Source of the DNA: Sulfurimonas sp. | GTDB taxonomy: Bacteria; Campylobacterota; Campylobacteria; Campylobacterales; Sulfurimonadaceae | Direction: 5' to 3' | DNA length: 55,519 bases | NCBI GenBank assembly: GCA_026996295.1 | Contig: JALWLL010000110.1 | Span: forward strand, 1-55,519 | Translations under genes and position numbers: made by a program | The notes under the pieces: generated by a model | The model's database searches: none | The model's input: only the letters and a program-made list of their open reading frames with translations | Told to the model about the DNA's origin: nothing | In this document: positions 26,837-35,690 of the stretch, piece by piece | How positions within the stretch are numbered: position 1 is the first letter of the stretch | Layout: each line of letters begins with the position of its first letter

Positions 26837-28545
26837 TGCCTAAGCAACTTATAAGTGTAAATAAATCAGCTTTAGAATACATAAAATCTTCAACGCTCCT
26901 GTGTGTTGAAGATAATAAAACAACGCAACTTCTCTATAGATCCATCTTTGAAGATCTTGTGGGGCATATTATATATGCAAACAACGGAGAGGAGGGGTAT
27001 GAAAAATATCTGGAGAAAGATGTTGACTTCATCATCACTGATTATGATATGGCTGTATTAAACGGTCTTGAGATGATCGCTCAAATAAGAGAGTACGACA
27101 ACAATACCCCTATAATCCTTGTAACTGCCATTGAAGACACTGAGGTTATAGTGGAAGCTCTACGCTTAAACGTCAATAACTTTATAAAAAAACCGATTAG
27201 ACCTACAGAAGTCATCGATGCCGTGACAGCTGCTTCAAAAGTTTTAATTGCAAACAGGTACTTAGAAGATCAAAGAAAAAAGAAGATCGAAGAACTTGAA
27301 AAAAAAGAGAAGTACAGCTCCTACCAAGAGGATCTGGCTTTTAAAAAAGAGCTGAACATTTTAAGAAATGACTTTTATTATCAAATGCTCGAATATAAAA
27401 AAGACGGCTTATCTCAATGCAACATACTCATAGATTTTCTATACCAACCGCTCGATATACTCAGCGGTGATGCCTATTCTGCAAGGATTATTGACAGTAG
27501 TAGAACTTTTTATCTCATAGTTGACGGGATGGGGAAAGGGATCTCTGCCTCACTCAGCTCAATGCTCGTTACAGCCTACATCAACCACCTTATCGATATA
27601 ATGAAAAAAGAGCACCGATTCAACTTATATGAAATAATCGATCAATCTATTGAATATTTACGACCTATCTTACTTGATGAGGAAGCTCTGGCAATAGATT
27701 TTATCGTTATAGATCATGTTCAAAACAACATGGAGTATGCAAAATTTGCAATGCCTGCTATTATGATGCAAAACATAAACGATCAAATACTTAAACTCAA
27801 ATCCAACAACCCTCCACTGAGTAAATATCTACATACTTTTTCAATATCATCTTGTGATATATCTACAATAACGAAGTTTCTGTTTTATAGCGATGGACTT
27901 GTGGAGAATGAAACCAAAGACTCCGGCAAACTCTACAATGATTTTATAGAAGAAGATTTTTTACACTCATTTACAAAAGAGGGATTCAAACAAAAAATGT
28001 TTGAGAAGATCACAACTCAAGAGGATGACATAACACTTATTTTTCTTCATAAACTTTTGCTTCAAGAGACAAAGATCGCTTCAAAACAGTTTGAGACGAC
28101 ATTAGCAGGCGTTGATGCAGCCAATGAATGGTATGCGCATGAGTTTGAACAGATCACACGGTGTGCCAAAACAATTTACAATGCAAATATTGTATTTACC
28201 GAACTCTTTATGAATGCTTATGAACATGGTAACCTGGGGTTGAGTGCACAGATGAAGCACCAACTTCTAGAAGATGATATCTATTTTGAAACCTTGGTTG
28301 AAAAAGAGAAACTCTGCCATAAACATATACATGTAACTATAGATAAGATCACTTATAATGAACACAATTATATCATTACTCAAATTTCTGATGAGGGGGA
28401 GGGTTTTGATACACAGATACTAAGTAATATCTTTAGAAATTCACAATCATTTAACGGAAGAGGTGTTTTTGTATCAAGATCTTCATCTTTGGGGATTTAC
28501 TATAATTCAAAAGGGAATGCTGTGCTGTATCTGCACAAAATATGA
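26836..28545 (+). CDS. Three-domain response regulator: REC, SpoIIE-type phosphatase, HATPase kinase
   Basis: 569 residues. REC domain 20-130 with acidic pair E25-D26, phospho-acceptor D69 and K119. A helical linker follows (135-185), then a PP2C/SpoIIE phosphatase (about 190-400) with SGDAYSA and IVDGMGKGISASL metal-site motifs, and a C-terminal RsbW-like HATPase (about 420-569) with FTELFMNAYEHGNLG. This is the HsbR/CrsR plan known from Pseudomonas and Shewanella, where one protein phosphorylates and dephosphorylates a STAS partner. That partner is encoded two genes upstream. Confidence 0.92.
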   Translation: MPKQLISVNKSALEYIKSSTLLCVEDNKTTQLLYRSIFEDLVGHIIYANNGEEGYEKYLEKDVDFIITDYDMAVLNGLEMIAQIREYDNNTPIILVTAIEDTEVIVEALRLNVNNFIKKPIRPTEVIDAVTAASKVLIANRYLEDQRKKKIEELEKKEKYSSYQEDLAFKKELNILRNDFYYQMLEYKKDGLSQCNILIDFLYQPLDILSGDAYSARIIDSSRTFYLIVDGMGKGISASLSSMLVTAYINHLIDIMKKEHRFNLYEIIDQSIEYLRPILLDEEALAIDFIVIDHVQNNMEYAKFAMPAIMMQNINDQILKLKSNNPPLSKYLHTFSISSCDISTITKFLFYSDGLVENETKDSGKLYNDFIEEDFLHSFTKEGFKQKMFEKITTQEDDITLIFLHKLLLQETKIASKQFETTLAGVDAANEWYAHEFEQITRCAKTIYNANIVFTELFMNAYEHGNLGLSAQMKHQLLEDDIYFETLVEKEKLCHKHIHVTIDKITYNEHNYIITQISDEGEGFDTQILSNIFRNSQSFNGRGVFVSRSSSLGIYYNSKGNAVLYLHKI

Positions 28546-28586
28546 AAGAGATTTAGCAATAGCTAAAGACCAGAAGGTCTTTAAAC

Positions 28587-28946
28587 TTATTTGCTAAGTG
28601 CTGCTTTTGATGCTTCCACAACTGCGCTAAACGCTGCTGCATCATTCATCGCCATGTCAGCAAGAATTTTACGATCAAGCTCGATACCAGATTTGTTAAG
28701 ACCATTCATAAACGTTGAATAGTTCATACCGTTAAGACGACAAGCAGCATTGATACGGATGATCCATAGTTTACGGAACTCACGTTTTTTCTGCTTACGA
28801 TCACGGAACGCATACATAAGTGAGCGTTCAATTTGCTCTTTGGCTTTACGGAAGTGTTTACGACGACCGCTATAAAAACCTTTTGCTAATTTTAATATTT
28901 TTTTGTGTCTTCTTCTACGAACAACACCTGTTTTTACTCTTGGCAT
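28587..28946 (-). CDS. rplT: 50S ribosomal protein L20
   Basis: 119 residues with the invariant basic N-terminus ([20 protein letters not shown]), [15 protein letters not shown] and [23 protein letters not shown]. It is an early 23S rRNA-binding assembly protein. It follows rpmI across a spacer of about 100 bases rich in hairpins, which could be the site where L20 represses its own synthesis. Confidence 0.98.
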   Translation of the reverse strand: MPRVKTGVVRRRRHKKILKLAKGFYSGRRKHFRKAKEQIERSLMYAFRDRKQKKREFRKLWIIRINAACRLNGMNYSTFMNGLNKSGIELDRKILADMAMNDAAAFSAVVEASKAALSK

Positions 28947-28969
28947 TTTTTTCCTTTTTCTTTACCCAG

Positions 28970-29023
28970 CTACTTTGGTAGTCAAGGTGCCACTGCTTTG
29001 GTGGACTTGCCCAGATACTCTGG
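28970..29023 (-). promoter_or_regulatory. Hairpin-rich rpmI-rplT spacer, candidate L20 autoregulatory site
   Basis: Three stems follow one another: CTAC/GTAG (28970-28981), CAAG/CTTG enclosing CCAC/GTGG (28983-29009) and CCAGA/TCTGG (29011-29023). L20 is known to repress its operon in other bacteria by binding mRNA that imitates its 23S site. The spacer has the right position for that, but I cannot match it to a known L20 leader. Confidence 0.4.
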
Positions 29024-29045
29024 AGATTGGTTTCATTAACTATGA

Positions 29046-29237
29046 CTAGTTAATCATCGCTTTTACATTCGCTTCATCAACTTTAGCAACCACTTTTGGA
29101 GTGTTTTGCTTGCGACGAGTGCTTGCATCTTGTTTTGTTAAGATGTGGCTTCTAAACGCTGTACCACGTTTAACAGAACCGTTTTTCTTAACTTTAAAAC
29201 GCTTTACAGCGCCTTTTACCGATTTCATTTTTGGCAT
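29046..29237 (-). CDS. rpmI: 50S ribosomal protein L35
   Basis: 63 residues, highly basic, starting [20 protein letters not shown] with the family's SHILTKQ motif in the middle. It is co-transcribed with rplT. The usual first gene of the operon, infC, is not upstream; instead a divergent small gene begins 73 bases away, so rpmI has its own promoter. Confidence 0.98.
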   Translation of the reverse strand: MPKMKSVKGAVKRFKVKKNGSVKRGTAFRSHILTKQDASTRRKQNTPKVVAKVDEANVKAMIN

Positions 29238-29269
29238 CGATAATCCTTTACGTAAAATTTGGAAATCGG

Positions 29270-29275
29270 ATTATA
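29270..29275 (-). promoter_or_regulatory. -10 element of rpmI-rplT
   Basis: TATAAT on the minus strand lies 33 bases before the rpmI ATG. Promoter sense follows from the divergent arrangement with the gene at 29311. Confidence 0.6.
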
Positions 29276-29295
29276 CCTAAATTTTCCTAAATTTT

Positions 29296-29304
29296 TGCTA
29301 CAAT
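29296..29304 (+). promoter_or_regulatory. Extended -10 giving a leaderless small-protein message
   Basis: TGCTACAAT (extended -10) ends only six bases before the ATG at 29311, so the transcript should begin at the start codon. No ribosome site is possible in between. Confidence 0.5.
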
Positions 29305-29310
29305 ACTTCT

Positions 29311-29538
29311 ATGAATTCAATTAAACATATACAAAACGCCCTTAAAGAGCTCGATGATGAAGTACAAAAAATCCTTTTAGACTGGTCAATACCACTCAAT
29401 GAAAAAGACAACCTGATGCTTCCGATACTGCAACAAAAGAGAGTTTTAACACAAACACTCGAAGATCTAACCTACTTAAAAGAGCATCCTCCCAAGCCAA
29501 ACCAACCATGCGGAATCTCAAAATACAGAGAGGATTGA
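29311..29538 (+). CDS. Small helical protein of unknown function
   Basis: 75 residues, two predicted helices (about 3-25 and 30-60) and a proline-rich tail (EHPPKPNQPCGISKYRED). No domain recognised. It stands alone, divergent from rpmI and convergent with the secretion operon, whose last stop is one base away. The promoter points to a leaderless message. Confidence 0.65.
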   Translation: MNSIKHIQNALKELDDEVQKILLDWSIPLNEKDNLMLPILQQKRVLTQTLEDLTYLKEHPPKPNQPCGISKYRED

Positions 29539-29539
29539 T

Positions 29540-30067
29540 CTAGTACTCATTGAGCGCTTTGATCTTGAGTAAGATATCCTCTTGCTCCTTGAAATCAATA
29601 TGCACCAAAAACAGCTCACTTTGTATGCCGTCAATTTTTTTACTGCTGCTGTAAACCCTGAAACTCTTTACTTCACCCAGGTCATCAACACTAAAAACAT
29701 CCTCTTGCGAAAGTGGATACTCTTTAAATTTTTTCAGTGACTCAAGTCTGTAAAGTTTTTCATTCTTTACAAGATAGGCAATATAAGGGTTAAAACGTTT
29801 ATGTACAGAGTTGGCACTCTGAAAAAAAACCACATCCTCTTGCGGATTTTGTTTCCGTATAGAGACGTTTTCATCGAGCTTAAGTGCAAAGTCCAAATAT
29901 ATCACCCGCTTTTTAAGCTGTGTACTCTGCATCACATTGACTTTTGTTTCGTAAAAGTTGTTTGTAGTGTTGAGTGAAGCGTAACTTTTGTACAAAAAGA
30001 TCATCATAATAGAGAGGATACTAATAGAGACAAGTAACTCTATAAGGGTGAAGCCTTTTCTCATCAC
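29540..30067 (-). CDS. gspJ: Type II secretion pseudopilin, GspJ-like
   Basis: 175 residues with a short leader ending in RKGFTLIELLVSISILSIMMIFLYKSY, the prepilin peptidase site (cut after G, methylated F, Glu at +5) and hydrophobic N-helix. It is the last gene of the secretion operon and overlaps the previous pseudopilin by four bases. J assignment rests on its length and its place beside the I-like gene; sequence identity to known GspJ is not visible by eye. Confidence 0.75.
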   Translation of the reverse strand: MMRKGFTLIELLVSISILSIMMIFLYKSYASLNTTNNFYETKVNVMQSTQLKKRVIYLDFALKLDENVSIRKQNPQEDVVFFQSANSVHKRFNPYIAYLVKNEKLYRLESLKKFKEYPLSQEDVFSVDDLGEVKSFRVYSSSKKIDGIQSELFLVHIDFKEQEDILLKIKALNEY

Positions 30068-30549
30068 TGCATCCTTAATCGTATCAGTGAAGTGGAAGCT
30101 TCTTGAGTGCTGTCACTTTGTTTGACTTTTAGAATCGTTTTACCCACTTCAAATGCCATGCCTGAAGTGTTTTGCTTGAGTATCCCTTGTTCATCATATT
30201 GATCTACCTGATTTTCAGTATCTTCATACTCTTGCATATCAATTTTTTCAAGCTCTTGATAGATCACGGCAACCTTTACATTTTTGAGCTCCCTTTTAAG
30301 CTTACTCTCAATATCAAAATCTTTGACAAGCGCATCCATACGCACATTTTTTTTCTCAAAGCCATAATCAGGATTGGCTATAAAAAAAGAAGCATACTGG
30401 TTGACCTGAGCATCTTTGCCAAGTTTGGAAAATATAAAACTGCTGTTTCCCTGCATATTCAGAAGTGCTAAAATCACTACAGAGATGATCATCACGGCGA
30501 CCATAACCTCTATGAGAGTAAAAGCGCCTCTAAAATATGCTCTAGCCAT
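30064..30549 (-). CDS. gspI: Type II secretion pseudopilin, GspI-like
   Basis: 161 residues with leader and cleavage motif RGAFTLIEVMVAVMIISVVILALLNMQGNSS, where EVMVA and the early LLNMQ resemble GspI. The rest is a small globular domain. It overlaps gspE upstream (8 bases) and the J-like gene downstream. It should join the tip of the pseudopilus. Confidence 0.75.
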   Translation of the reverse strand: MARAYFRGAFTLIEVMVAVMIISVVILALLNMQGNSSFIFSKLGKDAQVNQYASFFIANPDYGFEKKNVRMDALVKDFDIESKLKRELKNVKVAVIYQELEKIDMQEYEDTENQVDQYDEQGILKQNTSGMAFEVGKTILKVKQSDSTQEASTSLIRLRMQ

Positions 30550-32059
30550 GCCCTAAACCGATACGGATCGCTTCATCAAGAGAGGTCTCACCATCTAAGA
30601 GCATAAGCCGTAACTGTGAAGAGATCGTTTTGAGACCATCTTTTTCCAATGCCGTCTTGATGGTATGCTCATCTGTCGTTACTTTCAGAAGATCTTTGAC
30701 ACTGTCATTCATCACCAAAAGCTCCCCAATGGAGCGGCGACCTGCATAACCACTGTAATTACAGCTTTTACATCCACATGCTTTATAGATTTTTGCACCT
30801 CTTGGGATACTGTAATCCTGTGCAAAATCTTTTGCGATATCATCTTCCTCTTTACACTCACTACACAGTACGCGAACAAGTCTCTGTGCCAATATTCCAA
30901 GCAATGATGAAGAGATCAAAAACGGCTCTATACCCATATCTGCCAAGCGTGAAATAGTTGCTGCAGCAGAGTTTGTATGGAGTGTTGAAAAAACAAGGTG
31001 GCCTGTCAGCGCTGCACGCACAGCAATAGCCGCTGTTTCTTCATCACGAATCTCACCTATCATGATCACATCCGGATCTTGCCGTAAGATAGAGCGAAGC
31101 GCAGCTGCAAAGGTGAGACCTACTTTTTCATTCACCTGTATTTGAGAGATATTGTCAGATTTGTACTCAACCGGATCCTCTACGGTTATGAGGTTTTTCT
31201 CAGGCTCTTCAACCTCACGTAAAAATGAGTGCAAAGATGTTGTTTTTCCAGAGCCTGTGGGACCGGTTACGAGGATAATTCCATGAGAAGATCGCAGCAG
31301 TTTTTTTACATCGCCAATGAGGCTCTCATTAAAGCCCAGCTCTGTGATATGGGGTATTTGAGAGCTTTGCATCAAAAGCCTCATAACAACACGCTCTCCA
31401 TAAAAAGTTGGAAGTACTGAGACACGAATATCTAAGGTCTCTCCCGCTATTTTTATTTGTGTTCGTCCATCTTGCGGGATCCGTTTTTCTGAGATATCAA
31501 GGTTTGAGATAACCTTGATACGACTAATGATCAAATTGAGTACTTTTTTCTCAAGGTCTGCATTTTTAGAGAGCATCCCATCTATACGAAAACGCACCTC
31601 ACCCCGTTTCTCCTGTACCTCTATATGGATATCAGAAGCCCGTTTTTTCACTGCCTGATAAAACAAAGCATTGACAAACTTGATAATAGGTGCCGATTCT
31701 TCTGAAGTTAAAATATCTGAAGATGTTCTCAAAAAATCGGTTAAAGAGATATCCTCCTCTTGCTCATCCTCTTTGGAATCCTCTTGCATACTCTCAATCG
31801 CCTTATCGGTTCTGAGTTCCAAAAAGCGGTTATAGAGTCTGTCGTAGGAGTCCTCATCTAAAAGTTTAAAAGGGTATTTGCTCTCAAGTTTTGTGTAAAA
31901 ATTTGTTGCTTCAACAAGATAACGCTCACAAGCCAAAGCTGTGACTTTACCCTCGATCTCACTAAAAAGCAGATAGTTTTTTACACTCAAGTCTGTTATA
32001 ACATCAGATGGCTCATACACTTCTAGTTTGAGATTGTGCAGAGGTTCAAGGTTTAACAT
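30542..32059 (-). CDS. gspE: Type II secretion ATPase
   Basis: 505 residues. The N-terminal N1E-like region (1-90) binds the inner-membrane platform. The motor has Walker A GPTGSGKTTSLH (266-277), the Asp box TVEDPVEY, Walker B DVIMIGEIRDEETA and the His box LVFSTLHTNSAAATISRL. A four-cysteine zinc site follows (CSEC and CGCKSC, about 405-435). It drives pseudopilus assembly. The stop of gspD abuts its start. Confidence 0.97.
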   Translation of the reverse strand: MLNLEPLHNLKLEVYEPSDVITDLSVKNYLLFSEIEGKVTALACERYLVEATNFYTKLESKYPFKLLDEDSYDRLYNRFLELRTDKAIESMQEDSKEDEQEEDISLTDFLRTSSDILTSEESAPIIKFVNALFYQAVKKRASDIHIEVQEKRGEVRFRIDGMLSKNADLEKKVLNLIISRIKVISNLDISEKRIPQDGRTQIKIAGETLDIRVSVLPTFYGERVVMRLLMQSSQIPHITELGFNESLIGDVKKLLRSSHGIILVTGPTGSGKTTSLHSFLREVEEPEKNLITVEDPVEYKSDNISQIQVNEKVGLTFAAALRSILRQDPDVIMIGEIRDEETAAIAVRAALTGHLVFSTLHTNSAAATISRLADMGIEPFLISSSLLGILAQRLVRVLCSECKEEDDIAKDFAQDYSIPRGAKIYKACGCKSCNYSGYAGRRSIGELLVMNDSVKDLLKVTTDEHTIKTALEKDGLKTISSQLRLMLLDGETSLDEAIRIGLGHG

Positions 32060-33973
32060 CTAAAAATCCTCATCATCTTGAAGTAAGATATTTTTGTGCT
32101 CATCTGCCTGATATTGCTCTTGTGTAGTTATCTTGGCTTTTGAACTCATCCCCTCTTTTTCAATTTTTTCAAACACTTTTATGTTGTACTCTCTTTGAAG
32201 TTTCGTGATAACCCCAAGATCTGCTTGAAGCTGTGAGAGTTTTTCACTTTTATCTATCACATAAGGGGTTAGGATAACCACCAGGTTATCCTGTTCAACC
32301 GTTGTTGTTCTTGAGGAGAACAGCCATTCACCTATCCATGGTATATCTCCAAGAAGTGGCACTTTCGTTTTTGATGTGTTGTCATAGTCTTTGACAAGAC
32401 CCCCAATAATAATATTTTCTCCATGGCGTAAAATAGCCTGAGTTCGCACCTCTTGTTTAGAAGTTATGGGTTGACCCGAGGTGTTGTTTCTTCCATCATC
32501 GAGTACATTTTCCAAAATAACCTCAACATCAAGTGTTACCTTGTCCCGAGAAGATACACGAGGTTTAATCTTTAAAGTAAGACCTATATCTTCACGCTTG
32601 TATGATACCGTAGTCCCAACTGTTCCCGTTGTAGAGCCAGAAGATACAGAGATGGTTTTACCGACATATATGGAAGACTCTTTGTTGTTCACACACAAAA
32701 TAGATGGGTTTGAAATCGATTTAGATGCCCCTTTGGTCTGTAAAAAATCTATAGCCGCACCAAGCGCAAACCCTTTTGTAATATCTGCACCTGTTAAAGA
32801 GGAAACAAGTCCCTCCCCGACAATACCACTCACAGGAGCACCACCGAAGTTGGAAGAGAAGGAGTACAACCCTCCGCTTGAACTTAGCACTGCACCGTCA
32901 AAACCATACTTCACACCAAGAGATTCGGTATCGGCTTTGTTGATCTCGATGATCTTGGCTTGTACATACACTTGATACTTTTCTTTATCAAGCTCATCTA
33001 TGATCAACTTGATCCCTTTGATAATAGAAGGCTCACCAATAGCAATAATAGCATTGATCTCTTCACTTTTAGATATATTTGGTTTCAGGGCAGGATCTGT
33101 ATATGTTTGTTTGGAGATGATCTCATTTAAACTTGCTAGAACAGCTTTGGCATCAGAATTTTTAAGCTCAAATATCTCAACACCTTTAGAGATGTTTGAT
33201 TCTACATCGAGATCTTTGATCAGCGCTTCCATGATTTTGACATTTGCTTCAAGCCCTACCAGGATAATACCGTTGATATTGTCATCTAAAATCACTTTGA
33301 CTTTTTGTGATGCAATTTTTTCATTGAAGAGTGATTTTGCAATATCGAGCAGTTTTGACTGAAGCTTTTTCACCTCGGCATATTTGATTTTGACGATTTT
33401 TACAACTGCCTGATTGTTGGTATCTATATCTTTGATAACTTTTTTGATTGTTTCAATATTTTTTGGATAATCGGTAATAAGAAGTGTGTTGCTCTCTTTC
33501 ATCGTCATAAGTTTTGCGGTTTTGGAGATAAGATAGCGAATCTTTGCAGCTACGATATCTACATTTTCCCCTTTGACTTTAATGGTTTGTGTCACCATCA
33601 AAGAGCCCTCAAGGCGTTTCCCCGGTTTGACCACTTTTGCATTGTGTTTGGCTGCCTCAGTTGAGCGCACCACCTCATACAAAGAGCCTTTTTGCATCAG
33701 AGTAAACCCTTTGGACTCCAAAACCGAGACCAAAATACCAATGAGCTCATCATCATAGATAGGGCTGTTACTGACAAGATCAACCGTACCGTTTATTTTA
33801 TTGTTGACTAAAATATTTTTATTGGTAATTTTTGATATCAGTTTTATAAAATCATTGATCTCTAAATTGGAAAAATTAACATTCACCTGTTCACGAGCAC
33901 TGAGGCTTAGCGTCAAACTCAGTATTAAAAATATTTTTGCTATGCTTGAGAGCGTTAATCTAGTTAATTTCAT
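32060..33973 (-). CDS. gspD: Type II secretion secretin
   Basis: About 637 residues from ATG 33973; an upstream TTG also lies in frame but the ATG is preferred. Signal peptide to about residue 27 (SLTLSLSA-REQ), N0 domain (VNFSNLEINDFIKLISKITNKNI), three N-type repeats with VLKYA-like LVKIKYAEVKKL, then the secretin barrel with LGVKYGFDGA, SNPSILCVNNKESSIYVGK, RHGENIIIGGLVKDYDN and VPLLGDIPWIGEWLF. The C-terminal tail is long and charged. It forms the outer-membrane channel. Confidence 0.97.
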   Translation of the reverse strand: MKLTRLTLSSIAKIFLILSLTLSLSAREQVNVNFSNLEINDFIKLISKITNKNILVNNKINGTVDLVSNSPIYDDELIGILVSVLESKGFTLMQKGSLYEVVRSTEAAKHNAKVVKPGKRLEGSLMVTQTIKVKGENVDIVAAKIRYLISKTAKLMTMKESNTLLITDYPKNIETIKKVIKDIDTNNQAVVKIVKIKYAEVKKLQSKLLDIAKSLFNEKIASQKVKVILDDNINGIILVGLEANVKIMEALIKDLDVESNISKGVEIFELKNSDAKAVLASLNEIISKQTYTDPALKPNISKSEEINAIIAIGEPSIIKGIKLIIDELDKEKYQVYVQAKIIEINKADTESLGVKYGFDGAVLSSSGGLYSFSSNFGGAPVSGIVGEGLVSSLTGADITKGFALGAAIDFLQTKGASKSISNPSILCVNNKESSIYVGKTISVSSGSTTGTVGTTVSYKREDIGLTLKIKPRVSSRDKVTLDVEVILENVLDDGRNNTSGQPITSKQEVRTQAILRHGENIIIGGLVKDYDNTSKTKVPLLGDIPWIGEWLFSSRTTTVEQDNLVVILTPYVIDKSEKLSQLQADLGVITKLQREYNIKVFEKIEKEGMSSKAKITTQEQYQADEHKNILLQDDEDF

Positions 33974-34772
33974 ATACAAATTCCTTCTCTTGGTTATTTC
34001 TTTTTACTACTATCTGCACTGTATCGAGTTCGCCTATATTTTTGTAGATCTCTATCGCATCCCTGTAGGACTCAAGAGTCACATTGTTAGCTTTGATAAT
34101 CACATCACCACGCTCTAGACCCAAAGCGGCAAACTTTGAATTTGGCTTGATCTTTGTGATCTTAAACCCTTTGATCTTTTTACCCTCTTTAACCTCAACG
34201 ATGGAGATATCTTTCCATATCTTTGCAGGGTTCTTGGCAAAATACTCTATATCTTGACGGTTGACTTCGCGCTGTATATCTTCATCATGGTATTTGTTTT
34301 TTTTCACTTTGCTTATTGCATCGCCCTTTTTTGGCTTTTCAAATTCTAACACATAATCTTTTTTGTTTTTTTCAAAGATAGCACTGTGTGGCGCAATAGA
34401 CTTAAGGGTGTAGCCTTTGTACTGCTCCCCTATGGCTATGATCTGTGTTTTTTTAGGGTTTGACCTCATTGCAACTATCACAAAACCTTTTTTTGGCGTT
34501 CCATAGAGCCCTTTGAGCACCATGTTTGTAATACTGATCCCAGAAGTTGTGTCTTGCTTCGTTTGTGTTTGGCTACTTGAGGTAGATCTTGTGATCATAT
34601 TTTTAAAATCATAACGTTTATACTGCGGCTGATAATTGTTTTTGACCTGTAACTCCACACTCTCACTTGGAAGATACCACCAAGCTACAACTGCTAAAGC
34701 CTTGGCAATAAAAAGAAGTACCAGAAGCGTTGTGAGCGTCTTGAGAAGATTTGAATTAGAAAGTTTTTTCAT
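33960..34772 (-). CDS. gspC: Type II secretion protein GspC (PDZ type)
   Basis: About 270 residues from the ATG at 34772, which has GGGGAG in front. One membrane helix (about 12-32), a homology region (ISITNMVLKGLYGTPKKGFVIVAMRS) and a C-terminal PDZ domain (about 190-270: ITKIKPNSKFAALGLERGDVIIKANNVTLES). GspC links the inner-membrane platform to the secretin and helps choose substrates. It overlaps gspD by 14 bases. Confidence 0.9.
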   Translation of the reverse strand: MKKLSNSNLLKTLTTLLVLLFIAKALAVVAWWYLPSESVELQVKNNYQPQYKRYDFKNMITRSTSSSQTQTKQDTTSGISITNMVLKGLYGTPKKGFVIVAMRSNPKKTQIIAIGEQYKGYTLKSIAPHSAIFEKNKKDYVLEFEKPKKGDAISKVKKNKYHDEDIQREVNRQDIEYFAKNPAKIWKDISIVEVKEGKKIKGFKITKIKPNSKFAALGLERGDVIIKANNVTLESYRDAIEIYKNIGELDTVQIVVKRNNQEKEFVYEIN

Positions 34773-35289
34773 AAACATACTCCCCGTTCTCATCTTTTTT
34801 AAAGTTTCTTAAAGTACTTCTGTATTTATTGAGCATGAGCTTGGATGGTTTCAGTGTAACATATACACTTCTTTGTAAAATATCATAAACTATATCCGCT
34901 TCACCAAAATCACCAAGAACCTCTCCACGTACATGCAGAGGATCTACGATAGAGTAGCGTATATCCCCCTTTTGTATCTCAAGAGGTACAAAAGAAGCCG
35001 CTGTATCTGAGAGTGTAATATCTTCTACGTGCACAGCATTGTATAAGACAAATATCTTGATATTTACCCGAGTGAGCTTAGCACTTTCAATAGACTTAAA
35101 TGAGATAACAGCATCTTCTATATCAAGGCTAAATCCCGTGTCATTTAACTTCTCAGAACTTATGATCACTCCGTAAGGTTTAAGCTGCTCTTCTAAAAAG
35201 TAAAATGCACTCACTTTAGGAGCAAAGTACATAAGGGCAACTATAAAAAAGAATGCATATGCAAAAAATTTCATTAACTTCTTCACCAC
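34756..35289 (-). CDS. Type II secretion GspN-like protein
   Basis: 177 residues with an N-terminal membrane anchor (6-27) and a periplasmic, strand-rich domain (FSLDIEDAVISFKSIESAKLTRVNI… VRGEVLGDFGEADIVYDIL) like GspN/YhdP-type beta-rich proteins. It lies between the M- and C-like genes and overlaps both. The N call is from fold impression and position. Confidence 0.6.
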   Translation of the reverse strand: MVKKLMKFFAYAFFFIVALMYFAPKVSAFYFLEEQLKPYGVIISSEKLNDTGFSLDIEDAVISFKSIESAKLTRVNIKIFVLYNAVHVEDITLSDTAASFVPLEIQKGDIRYSIVDPLHVRGEVLGDFGEADIVYDILQRSVYVTLKPSKLMLNKYRSTLRNFKKDENGEYVYEKTF

Positions 35290-35690
35290 TTTATCTCCAT
35301 CTGCACGCTTGCTTTCTCATCACTGAGTTTTTTAATGCTCAATGATGTAATGTTATACGAGCTGTTGAGTATTTTTCCCATCAAATAGTTTAACGCCTTG
35401 GCATCCATACTTTGAGAACTGATACTTATACCACTTTTTGTTGTATGCTCTTGGATCTGTGCATTTTTAAGCACTGTGTTACCAAGTATCCGTTTAATAT
35501 CTCTGCTAATCTTGCTCTTGTCTGTATAAACAGCCTTAAGCGTACTTAGCTCTTTGACAAGTGTCGCTGTATCTTTATACTCCTCTTGTGCTTGAAGGAG
35601 TTCACTTTTTGCACCAGAGAGTTTAAATATAACCATCAACAAAACAACAACGAGCAAAAGAGCAAGATAGAGTGGATTTATACGATTCAT
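35283..35690 (-). CDS. gspM: Type II secretion GspM-like protein
   Basis: 135 residues, one N-terminal membrane helix (9-25), a coiled coil (SELLQAQEEYKDTATLVKELSTL) and a small ferredoxin-like domain (GISISSQSMDAKALNYLMGKILNSSYNITSLSIKKL). This is the GspM plan. It overlaps gspL by four bases. Confidence 0.75.
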   Translation of the reverse strand: MNRINPLYLALLLVVVLLMVIFKLSGAKSELLQAQEEYKDTATLVKELSTLKAVYTDKSKISRDIKRILGNTVLKNAQIQEHTTKSGISISSQSMDAKALNYLMGKILNSSYNITSLSIKKLSDEKASVQMEIKW

